Positions 18,513 to 25,912 of a stretch of DNA of 25,912 nucleotides are shown here, piece after piece. The position numbers were made by a program, and so were the translations under genes. The DNA lies in contig CAJNDS010001260.1 of NCBI GenBank assembly GCA_905221605.1, positions 1 to 25,912 of the forward strand, written 5' to 3'. How positions within the stretch are numbered: the stretch's first letter is position 1; every line of letters begins with the position of its first letter. This DNA comes from Symbiodinium natans. Lineage: Eukaryota; Sar; Dinophyceae; Suessiales; Symbiodiniaceae. The notes beneath the pieces are model-generated. The model was not told where the DNA came from. It did not search any database and was given only the letters and a program-made list of their open reading frames with translations.

Positions 18513-21500
18513 ATGGCCCCTTGTCATCGGTGCGGCTTCGGGACAAGGAGCGGCAGAGGACAGGGATGGTGCAGCAATCCGCAGTGCCGCCAAGCCGAAA
18601 AAGAGGAGTGCCTGGCCCAGAAGAGCGCAGAGAAAATTGTTTGGCAGCAACAACGGGCAGCGCAGGGAGCGGGCAGTCGTGGACCCTTGCGCGAAGAGAA
18701 CAGCAGAAAGGCAGAGCGCCGACAGCTGCATGAGGAAAGGGCGCGGGCAAAGGCAGAGGAGGAAGCAGGCGGCCGTGGACCTTTGCGTGAAGAAGACAGC
18801 AAAGAAGCAGAGCGCCGACAGCTGCGTGAGGCAAGGGCGCGGGCAAAGGCAGAGGAGGAAGCGGGCGGCCGTGGACCTTTGCGGGAAGAAGACAGCAAAG
18901 AAGCAGAGCGCCGACAGCTGCATGAGGCAAGGGCGCGGGCAAAGGCAGAGGAGGAAGCGGGCGGCCGTGGACCTTTGCGGGAAGAAGACGGCAAAAGGGA
19001 AGAGCGCCGACAGCTGCGTGAGGCAAGGGCACGGGCAAAGGCAGAGGAGGAAGCGGGCGGCCGTGGACCTTTGCGGGAAGAAGACAGCAAAGAAGCAGAG
19101 CGCCGACAGCTGCGTGAGGCAAGGGAGCGGGCAAAGGCAGAGGAGGAAGCGGGCGGCCGTGGACCTTTGCGGGAAGAAGACGGCAAAAGGGAAGAGCGCC
19201 GACAGCTGCGTGAGGCAAGGGCGCGGGCAAAGTCAGAGGAGGAAGCGGGCGGCCGTGGACCTTTGCGGGAAGAAGACAGCAAAGAAGCAGAGCGCCGACA
19301 GCTGCGTGAGGCAAGGGAGCGGGCAAAGGCAGAGGAGGGAGTGGGCGGCCGAGGGCCCAGGCCCATCGCCTCGGAGATTCAGCAGCAGGGCTACCCTTTT
19401 CCAGACGAGGACACCTTGACCCAGGAGCAGGCACAAGCCCATTACTTGGCTTTTGCGCGGAGCTGGAGTAGATTTGGCCTTTCTCGCGTGTGCCAGAAGT
19501 GCCAGACTCTAACACCAGGGAGGCACTGCAGAACAGCCAAAGGAAGTGGCCAGCTGCTCTGCAGGAATTGCCGCGAGAATCGCACCAAGGTGGTTTTGCC
19601 AATCCCGGCCCCCATCCCAGAAGCACTGCAAAGTCTGCAACCCATCGAGCAGCATCTCCTCGCCATGGCACGCATCTCGCAGGTCTTGTTGGACAAGCTG
19701 CCATCAGGCGGCCCGAGCGCGCAGTGGGGTCGCATGTACGCAGTGCTCATGCAGGATCCTTTCATCTGCGACGTCCTCGAAGGCGCCACTTTGGAAGAAG
19801 ACGGTACAGTGCTGGTCGAGGGCGTGGACGGCATGACCGCATCACCAGCGCGTTTGGAGCACCTACACGCGGCCTTGCAGGCCTTGAAGGAACTGCACTG
19901 CCTCTATCAACGGAGCCCGGCAGTGGACAGAGCTCTGGCGAGAATGGCTGCCATCCTCGCCAACAAGACATCCGCTGCGGCTGCGGTGCCAACAGACCCA
20001 CTTGCGGGAACAGAAGCAAACCAAGAGATCGAGATGACATACCTGGTGCCGAAGCAATTCCAGGCCCCAAAAGCCGACGTACAAGATTTGCGAAAAGTGC
20101 GAGGATCCGCAGACCTCAGCGATGGCATGGATGCAAAATTCTTCCCACACTTGTTTCCCACCGGCACAGGAGGCTGGAAGAACGACAACGGAAGCTTTTC
20201 CCAATATGCCCGGAAGCGTCTGCTGAGCCTGGATTCCCGCTTCGAAGCGTCCACGGCCTACATCATGTGGCTGCTGGAGATGCAGACCAAGAAGCGACTT
20301 TCCGGAAACATCAACGTCCGGATCGGCAACCAGCGGGTGCCCTACGGCAGTAGCGACTACGAGAACGGTAGCCGTCAGGTGTATGCTGCCTTGCGGGACA
20401 TGCCTGGCACGCAGCCGTACCTGTACGCCAAGAAGGGAGTGGCGCTCAACATGTACGAGCAGCTTGGCGCTCCCAACTTCTTCATGACACTGTCCTGCCA
20501 CGCGCGCCAGCCTGCGTTGCTCCTCGCGGCTATCTCGGCACGGCTGCTGCGGCTGCATCCCGACCGCCCTCAGGCAGAACTGGAGCAGCACGCTGCGGAG
20601 ATCCTATTCCGCTACCAGAATGACAAGAACTTCACTTGGGATGGGTTGTCGCCCAACCAGTTGTGCAACCAGCAGCCGGCAGTGGTAGCGCGACAATTCA
20701 TGCACCAAGTCTCTCAGCTGATGTGGTGGCTGTCCAGCACGCGCGGTCCGAAAGTCCACCTGCACGAAGATGCTGATCCACAAGATGGAGTCGAGGAGAA
20801 CGACTGCGAGGACGTGGAGGACGACGCCCAGGCACCCGCCACGGATTTTGCAGGCCTTCATCGCCGCATGCGCAAGGAACGGCCTCCTTTCAAAGTGTTG
20901 GACTACATCATTCGCATAGAATGGCAAAAGCGGGGCTACCCCCACGCTCACATCCTGCTTTGGATCGAAGAGTGGGCCAAAGCAACGCAGCAGCCAGACA
21001 AGATGGCGCCCGACGGCGAAGACTCCGAACAAGCAGCAGAGACACCGGTTCCAGACTGGTCTGACGAAGAGGCCATGGAGAACTTCATCCCCAAGTGTGC
21101 GGAGGACCTCAGCGACAAGTACATCTGCACCAAGTCCCCGAACACGTGGCGCCAATCCCACCGCGTACCACCCAGAGATAGAGAAGTGAACGCAAAGCTG
21201 TCCGCAGAGGTGGTGCACAACCACACGCCATATTGCGGCATGTACTCAGAAGGCGCCTGTCGATTTGGATTTCCACATGATGCAGAGCCCCGGACTCGGC
21301 GTCGAACATCGCAGGAGCAGTACGCCAACAGCCGCTGGAAGAGCAGCCTTGCGACGAGACGAGTGAAGGGAGACAGCATGATGGGACAGTACAACATTCG
21401 AATCTTGAGAAGGTGGAGGGCAAGCATGGACCTGCAGGTCATCTGCGAGCTCACCAGCGCCAGTCGGTACATACTGGGCTACACTTTCAAGTCGGAGGAG

Positions 21501-24500
21501 GATCGCGAAGCGCAGCGGCGAATGGAAAACATCCTTGCCATCCTAACAAGTCAGAGCGCAGGCGCCGGCCTCGACAATCAGAAGATCTACAAGGCAGCCC
21601 ACGCGGCGTTGCAGGGCAGGACCACGTCGACCTTCGAGGCATGCCACCTTCTGCTGGGCTTCCCGATCATCGAATTCTCCAGGGACAACGTCTGGGTACA
21701 GGTGGGGCCTCCAGACACCTGGACAGTGTGGGTGCCCAAGCATGAGGAACAGGTGGCCTTGCAGCAGCCCACTGACTACCGCAACAAGAAGATGCGCCAA
21801 GGTGGGAACCTGCCTGTTGCTCATCACTGGTACCGGGAAATGCAAACCACCTTCGGTGAACATGAGACGACCTTGCCAGTGGAAGGCAGGGAGCCGGTTT
21901 CCTGTCGGTTTAGTGAAGTCACCTTCCTGGACTTTTGCGCGGCTTTCAAGTACATCGGCGTGCAAGAACCACAGCCTCGCAGGCGCCCTGCAATCGTCGG
22001 CTACCAGAACTTCAACCCGGACGAGGAGGCCGAAGCTTTCTACTACTCCAAGTTGCTGCTGCACCTGGTGTGGAAGGAACCTGGAGATTGGCTGTTGGAG
22101 CAGGATGCAGGAAGCCATGCAGCAGCGTTCCAGCGCATCGCCCGAGACGTGCGCGGCCACCCAGACTTCCTTCGGTCGAGATGCTTCCCTCAGCTAGATG
22201 GCACCGTCGACGCCGCCCGCAAGCTGCAGGCCGTACAAGCGACGATGTACATGAAGGCCAAGATGCATCCGGCAAACCTGCGGGACGGCTGGGCCAACAG
22301 CAAGGTTGCCGAGGAGAACTACAAGGATTCCTTGCAAATATTGGAGGCACTGAAGGAGCGGTATGGAGGAGACATCGACTTCCTGGCCCCGGACTCTGTG
22401 CCCACCGGAGCTGCCCTCAATGCCTTTGCGCCGGTCGAGGAAGGCGAAGAATCATTCGAGATGTTGACGGTTGAGAACCCCTGCCCGGAGACCACGCGCC
22501 AGTGCCAAGCCATGGAGCACATCGTCCAGTCAGTTCTGAGGCAGCCGAACACCAAGGACACGCAGAATACTCAGCGTCTGCACATGCTCCTCCACGGGCC
22601 CGGCGGCAGCGGCAAGTCCGTGGTGGTACGCGCAGCAGCTCACGTCCTGCGGCAAAGCAAGAAAGGATGCATCATAGCGGCGCCCACGGGTGTGGCAGCA
22701 TTCAACATCAACGGTGTCACCCTCCATCAATGTTGCTTGCTCCCCGTAGTGAACCAAAGCCACGGCAAGGCCTGCGACATGCCGCTGCCGGACCGCCAGA
22801 AGTTAGCCACTCTCAGAGACATCTGGTCGAAGGTCAGCGTTCTGTTCGTTGACGAGATGAGCTTCATCCCCTCCTGGATGTTGGAGCGTCTGGATCAGCA
22901 TCTCCGTCTTGCCAGAGATCTGCAAACCCTGCCCTTCGGAGGACTGCACGTCATCTTTGCCGGGGACCTGTATCAGTTGCCTCCACCAAGCGGGCTGCCG
23001 GCCTTCGCCAGCCGGCTTTGGCTGCTCTTCCAGCTCTGCGAGTTAGAAGGAAACCAGCGGGCCGCACGCGACCCAGCCTGGGCCGCTCTGCTGGCACGCG
23101 TTCGGGTGGGACAGCAGACCGACGCCGACATTGAGGTGCTGCGGAATATGGTGATCAAGAAAGGCAGCAAGAAGCGGCCCGCCCCGAAAGCCGTGAACCT
23201 ATACGCCACTCGCCAAGCAGTCGCCGAAAGCAACCGCCGCTACAAGGAAGAGCACGTCTTGAACACAGGAGAACAGCTACACGATTGCCCAGCTGTCGAC
23301 ACCAACGTCAAGACCGGTGTGCCGCTGTCTCCAGATGCCGTCTGGGCCGAGCCGGAGAACACGGGTGGCTTGGTAGGCCTGCTGCAGGTGGCCATTGGGC
23401 TCCGTGTCATGCTCAGATACAACATCGACGTGCGAGATGGCTTGGTCAATGGCGCCTGTGGCACGGTGGAGCACATTGACACCGAGAAAGCCGGCGGGGA
23501 AGTCGAGAGGATCTGGGTTTCTTTCGAGAAGAATGCTGGGGCCACTTGGCGAGCAGAGCACGAAACCTCCTGCGTGGCAATCTCGAGGCGCTCGGCCACG
23601 TACCTTGACAGAGACGGCAGCAAGGCATCGAGGCATCAATTCCCGCTCGTTCTCGCCAAAGCCATCTCGATCCACAAGAGCCAGGCAGCTACCTGTAAGG
23701 ACGGAGCGCATACCCGCCTCGATCACACCATCTTCGCAGAAGGTCAAGCCTACGTCGCCCTGAGCCGCTGCCCCGAACAGGCACTCTGCAGCTTGGAGCT
23801 CTTCAACCCCAAGGCTTTGCGGTTCAACGCCAACGCAGAGTGGGCCCTGACCAAGCTGAAGGCGCAGCAAGCCGACCGGGACGGCCCGGATCTCTGGAAG
23901 GCGTTGTTCAAGCCGGAGCAGAACAAGGAGTTCTATGAAAGACGACTAGCTGAGATGGGGACGCCCGACTGGAACCGTCTCAAGCCAGACCACGGCGAGC
24001 GCATCGAGCGGCCCTGGTGTTGTGCACTATGCGGCACGGAGGCTCCCAACACCAAAGCTGCCATCAAGGCTCATAAGCGCAAGTGCCCGGCCAAGCCACC
24101 AGCCAAGACGAACGCCAAAAGCAAAGCAAAGGCCAAAGCAAAATGCAAAGCAAAGTTCGTCTTCATGGGCCTAGGCAAACGGGCTGCAGAAAGCTCTTGC
24201 GCGGCCGGGTCTTTGGCCAAGATGCAACGGACAGGCAGCCGACCCGATCAAGACACACCTGCAGGCCTGTATTTTGAGGCGCAAGAGCAAGCTCTCTGCG
24301 GCATGCACGCCCTGAACATGGCCTTGGGGGCAGCCTTCTTCACTGAAGCGGACATGGACAACGCCGTGCAGGTTGTCCTCGAAGAAGGTGGGGTGGAACG
24401 AGGTGAAGCTGCAGAGGACCACGCGGCGCCAGGTGGCTTCTACTCCTCGGAAGTGCTTGCGCAGGTACTGCAAACCAAAGCCATGGCTGCTTTTGGTCGT

Positions 24501-24734
24501 GTGAGGTGGCAAATGGACCTTCAACCCGTCGTGAGCAAGCACGATCTGGAAGCAGCTGCCGGGGCGGTGCAGAACCGGGACAACGCACACTGGGTGGCAT
24601 ATCGATATTTCCATGAGAAGATCTTCAGGTTGGACTCCCTGGCTCGTACCCGCAGAGCAGAGCAGATACCGGAAGCCGTCTTCTTGGCGGAGCTCGCTCG
24701 ACATCCCGCGACCTACTGCATCCGAGAGGTCTAG
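18513..24734 (+). CDS. Helitron-type HUH Rep / Pif1 helicase / Josephin-like protease fusion protein
   Basis: Intact, intronless frame of 2,073 codons from ATG 18513, the first ATG after an in-frame TAA. Order by residue: a Cys cluster C4-C7-C20-C25; seven 32-residue charged repeats (53-276); a second Cys cluster C327-C330-C339-C350-C353; a DUF6570-like stretch; the Helitron N-terminal domain (about 542-825; FFPHLFPTGTGGW) ending in the HUH motif H811-A-H813 within QKRGYPHAHILLW; CRFGFP; and the Y2 pair Y986 and Y990. The Pif1 helicase follows with Walker A GPGGSGKS (1362-1369), DEMS (D1447-E1448), FAGDLYQLPP and QAYVALSRC (R1752). Next come a finger-like C1837-C1840-H1854-C1858, a Lys/Ala-rich stretch that may be a nuclear signal, and a Josephin-like domain with Q1924, C1929, H2026 and D2041. 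The family chemistry is single-strand nicking and strand transfer, 5'-3' unwinding and ubiquitin cleavage. No RPA, OTU or AP-endonuclease domain is seen. Whether it is an active transposon or a resident subtelomeric gene is open. Confidence 0.9.
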   Translation: MAPCHRCGFGTRSGRGQGWCSNPQCRQAEKEECLAQKSAEKIVWQQQRAAQGAGSRGPLREENSRKAERRQLHEERARAKAEEEAGGRGPLREEDSKEAERRQLREARARAKAEEEAGGRGPLREEDSKEAERRQLHEARARAKAEEEAGGRGPLREEDGKREERRQLREARARAKAEEEAGGRGPLREEDSKEAERRQLREARERAKAEEEAGGRGPLREEDGKREERRQLREARARAKSEEEAGGRGPLREEDSKEAERRQLREARERAKAEEGVGGRGPRPIASEIQQQGYPFPDEDTLTQEQAQAHYLAFARSWSRFGLSRVCQKCQTLTPGRHCRTAKGSGQLLCRNCRENRTKVVLPIPAPIPEALQSLQPIEQHLLAMARISQVLLDKLPSGGPSAQWGRMYAVLMQDPFICDVLEGATLEEDGTVLVEGVDGMTASPARLEHLHAALQALKELHCLYQRSPAVDRALARMAAILANKTSAAAAVPTDPLAGTEANQEIEMTYLVPKQFQAPKADVQDLRKVRGSADLSDGMDAKFFPHLFPTGTGGWKNDNGSFSQYARKRLLSLDSRFEASTAYIMWLLEMQTKKRLSGNINVRIGNQRVPYGSSDYENGSRQVYAALRDMPGTQPYLYAKKGVALNMYEQLGAPNFFMTLSCHARQPALLLAAISARLLRLHPDRPQAELEQHAAEILFRYQNDKNFTWDGLSPNQLCNQQPAVVARQFMHQVSQLMWWLSSTRGPKVHLHEDADPQDGVEENDCEDVEDDAQAPATDFAGLHRRMRKERPPFKVLDYIIRIEWQKRGYPHAHILLWIEEWAKATQQPDKMAPDGEDSEQAAETPVPDWSDEEAMENFIPKCAEDLSDKYICTKSPNTWRQSHRVPPRDREVNAKLSAEVVHNHTPYCGMYSEGACRFGFPHDAEPRTRRRTSQEQYANSRWKSSLATRRVKGDSMMGQYNIRILRRWRASMDLQVICELTSASRYILGYTFKSEEDREAQRRMENILAILTSQSAGAGLDNQKIYKAAHAALQGRTTSTFEACHLLLGFPIIEFSRDNVWVQVGPPDTWTVWVPKHEEQVALQQPTDYRNKKMRQGGNLPVAHHWYREMQTTFGEHETTLPVEGREPVSCRFSEVTFLDFCAAFKYIGVQEPQPRRRPAIVGYQNFNPDEEAEAFYYSKLLLHLVWKEPGDWLLEQDAGSHAAAFQRIARDVRGHPDFLRSRCFPQLDGTVDAARKLQAVQATMYMKAKMHPANLRDGWANSKVAEENYKDSLQILEALKERYGGDIDFLAPDSVPTGAALNAFAPVEEGEESFEMLTVENPCPETTRQCQAMEHIVQSVLRQPNTKDTQNTQRLHMLLHGPGGSGKSVVVRAAAHVLRQSKKGCIIAAPTGVAAFNINGVTLHQCCLLPVVNQSHGKACDMPLPDRQKLATLRDIWSKVSVLFVDEMSFIPSWMLERLDQHLRLARDLQTLPFGGLHVIFAGDLYQLPPPSGLPAFASRLWLLFQLCELEGNQRAARDPAWAALLARVRVGQQTDADIEVLRNMVIKKGSKKRPAPKAVNLYATRQAVAESNRRYKEEHVLNTGEQLHDCPAVDTNVKTGVPLSPDAVWAEPENTGGLVGLLQVAIGLRVMLRYNIDVRDGLVNGACGTVEHIDTEKAGGEVERIWVSFEKNAGATWRAEHETSCVAISRRSATYLDRDGSKASRHQFPLVLAKAISIHKSQAATCKDGAHTRLDHTIFAEGQAYVALSRCPEQALCSLELFNPKALRFNANAEWALTKLKAQQADRDGPDLWKALFKPEQNKEFYERRLAEMGTPDWNRLKPDHGERIERPWCCALCGTEAPNTKAAIKAHKRKCPAKPPAKTNAKSKAKAKAKCKAKFVFMGLGKRAAESSCAAGSLAKMQRTGSRPDQDTPAGLYFEAQEQALCGMHALNMALGAAFFTEADMDNAVQVVLEEGGVERGEAAEDHAAPGGFYSSEVLAQVLQTKAMAAFGRVRWQMDLQPVVSKHDLEAAAGAVQNRDNAHWVAYRYFHEKIFRLDSLARTRRAEQIPEAVFLAELARHPATYCIREV
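18669..19340 (+). repeat. Seven coding 96-bp repeats (32 residues each)
   Basis: Unit starts are 18669, 18765, 18861, 18957, 19053, 19149 and 19245, followed by a diverging eighth start at 19341. Each encodes GGRGPLREED then a variable pair, ERRQLREARARAKAEEE. Units 4 and 6 carry GKREE and units 5 and 7 carry SKEAE with RERAK, so a 192-base two-unit block has recently duplicated. The charge pattern predicts a long helix or coiled coil. Because 96 is a multiple of three and the unit lacks stops in other frames, long false frames appear on both strands here. Confidence 0.95.
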
Positions 24735-25625
24735 CCGCGGCTGCCATCTCCTAACAATGTTGTGATGCCGCGAGGACACCTCTGGTGCTCCACGCCAACG
24801 TTTCACCCCCCCACAGACCAGCGTTCTCACGCGAGATCGCACAAGGCAAGGCAGAAACCAAGGCGCCAGCTCATGCTCATGTGATGGATGGATGTGTGGC
24901 AAGACTGGCGCCCCAGCAAACCTGAGCAACAACTGCGCCGCTCTTCTCTGCGGGCTCAAGATTAGAGTTACCCCAAACAAAAGACATGGTTTTCTTTCAG
25001 AAACCTATCCAAAAAGCGAGACGAGGTGTCGAAACAATCAAATCAATATCACCATGACAAGACGAAAGACAAGAATTACAAGCATTGGCTGTCAAGAACC
25101 AACATGCTCAACTTCTCCTGGCCCAGAACTGCAGACATGGACAGAAGACCACCAGACCTTCAAGCATCAGGTCCGTCTCTTCCACGGAGTTCAGAAAGGT
25201 TTTAATGAATTGTTATATCAAATGTTGCCGAAGAGACACCTCCAGCAACAAATCAAATTCTTTTCCTCCCCGAGAAGGCTCAAGAGATCGTGGGACCGAA
25301 AATATTGCCCTTTCCACCCCAAATAGTCCGGACACAATATCCGATTTCATAGAACTGAAATCCGAATTTGCAAAAACAATACCAATATTAATTGAAATTC
25401 CTCTATATTCTCTGAAATTTCGAGGGGGTGAAATGAACCATTATCATTCTAAAGAATTGCAATCCAAAAAATTATTCAAATTACAAGATATGTAATTCAA
25501 ATATTCGTGGAACCATATCAATTGTAATAATATATCGAAACTTCGAGGCTAACACCCACAGACAAGGGTCAACAAAGATTCGGGACATCAGGAGAATTAT
25601 AATGAATACCCTCAAAAAGAACTCC
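24735..25625. other. 3' flank of the Helitron-Josephin gene, copy B
   Basis: Near-identical to 4620-5510. The open frames at 24892-25326 and 25085-25495 recur at the same places in copy A, but the copies are too similar to test for selection, and no domain is recognised. I see no RNA gene, polyadenylation signal or clear transposon terminus. Confidence 0.6.
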
Positions 25626-25912
25626 CAGATCTTCAAGATTTTAATTCTGGAGGTTTTGATCAATTATCCAGAAGTCCCCAGATCTTCCAAATTTGAATTC
25701 TAAAGATTTTTGGAGGACTTATTCAGATATCCAGTATTTATCAAATCCTTCAAAATTTGAATTCCGAAAATTCCAGAGGTTTTGAATCGATATCCAAAGA
25801 TCCCCAGGCCTTCTAAATTTGAATCCTGGAGGACTGCAGGAGATTTTGATCAATTATCCAGAAATCCCCAGATCTTCCAAATTTGAAATCTAGAGTTTTG
25901 GGATCCATATCC
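25626..25912. repeat. AT-rich degenerate repeat (about 60-bp unit), copy B, cut by window end
   Basis: Matches 5511-5797 with two or three base changes. The C-rich block and minisatellite that follow in copy A would lie beyond the window. Confidence 0.75.

Larger units (their letters stand above)
6439..25912. repeat. Subtelomeric unit, long copy B (runs off the window)
   Basis: This is the complete form of the unit: junction sequence, satellites 1, 2 and 3, a decayed gene fragment, the upstream region, the intact Helitron-Josephin gene and its 3' flank. By homology with copy A its end should lie near 26177, giving a unit of about 20.1 kb including the telomeric tract. The part beyond 25912 is not visible. 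Confidence 0.75.

Noticed and set aside
18442-19704. Long antisense frame (about 420 codons) and long plus-strand alternative frames across the N-terminal repeats
   Set aside because: The 96-base unit is a multiple of three and stop-free in several frames, so long frames arise automatically. Only the frame with Cys clusters, Rep, helicase and Josephin motifs is supported.
24735-25912. Classical Helitron 3' terminus (hairpin plus CTRR)
   Set aside because: I looked for a GC-rich hairpin followed by CTRR in the visible flank and found no convincing case. The 5' TC end could not be placed either, so element boundaries are defined here only by the copies and telomere repeats.
1-25912. CRISPR array
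   Set aside because: The tandem units are contiguous satellites without unique spacers, in a telomere-bearing eukaryotic chromosome.

Overview
The window reads as the left end of a eukaryotic chromosome. It opens with a terminal tract of CCCTAAA repeats (TTTAGGG-type telomere, C-rich strand at the 5' end as expected for a left arm) and then holds almost nothing but subtelomeric satellites, element fragments and one very large intact gene. TTTAGGG telomeres occur in plants, several algae, dinoflagellates and other alveolates. The GC-rich, intronless 6.2-kb Helitron-type gene and the lack of ordinary genes would fit a dinoflagellate or a similar alga, but the lineage cannot be settled from the sequence.

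The main result is architectural: the window holds two head-to-tail copies of one subtelomeric unit, separated by an internal telomeric tract in the same orientation as the chromosome end. The long copy (6064 to beyond 25912) runs: internal telomere repeats, a 140-bp junction sequence, satellite 1 (about 65-bp unit) with an inserted satellite-2 block, a decayed Helitron-gene fragment, satellite 1, satellite 2 (62 bp), satellite 3 (56/61 bp), satellite 2, a poorly understood upstream region with two open frames, the intact gene (18513-24734) and its 3' flank. The short terminal copy (1-6063) is the same unit with about 11.8 kb removed. Its satellite jumps at a 12-base microhomology straight into the last 410 bases of the gene and continues into the same 3' flank (about six differences in 1.59 kb), ending in a 10-bp A/C-rich minisatellite against the internal telomere tract.

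The intact gene encodes about 2,073 residues from the first in-frame ATG. In order it has an N-terminal Cys cluster, seven 32-residue charged repeats, a second Cys cluster, a Helitron-type HUH/Y2 rolling-circle Rep domain with both histidines and both tyrosines, a complete Pif1-family helicase, a small C2HC-like finger with a Lys-rich stretch, and a C-terminal Josephin-like cysteine protease (deubiquitinase family) with Gln, Cys, His and Asp in place. A Helitron Rep-helicase fused to a Josephin domain, sitting in a telomere-bounded tandem unit, parallels the helicase-coding Y' elements of budding yeast but is built from unrelated parts. I regard this as the candidate undescribed system.

Functional reading (inference): a telomere-associated, Helitron-derived element may use rolling-circle and/or recombination-based copying to spread between chromosome ends, leaving internal telomere tracts between tandem copies and decayed short derivatives at the tip. 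A next internal telomere tract is predicted about 266 bases beyond the right edge of the window (near 26178).
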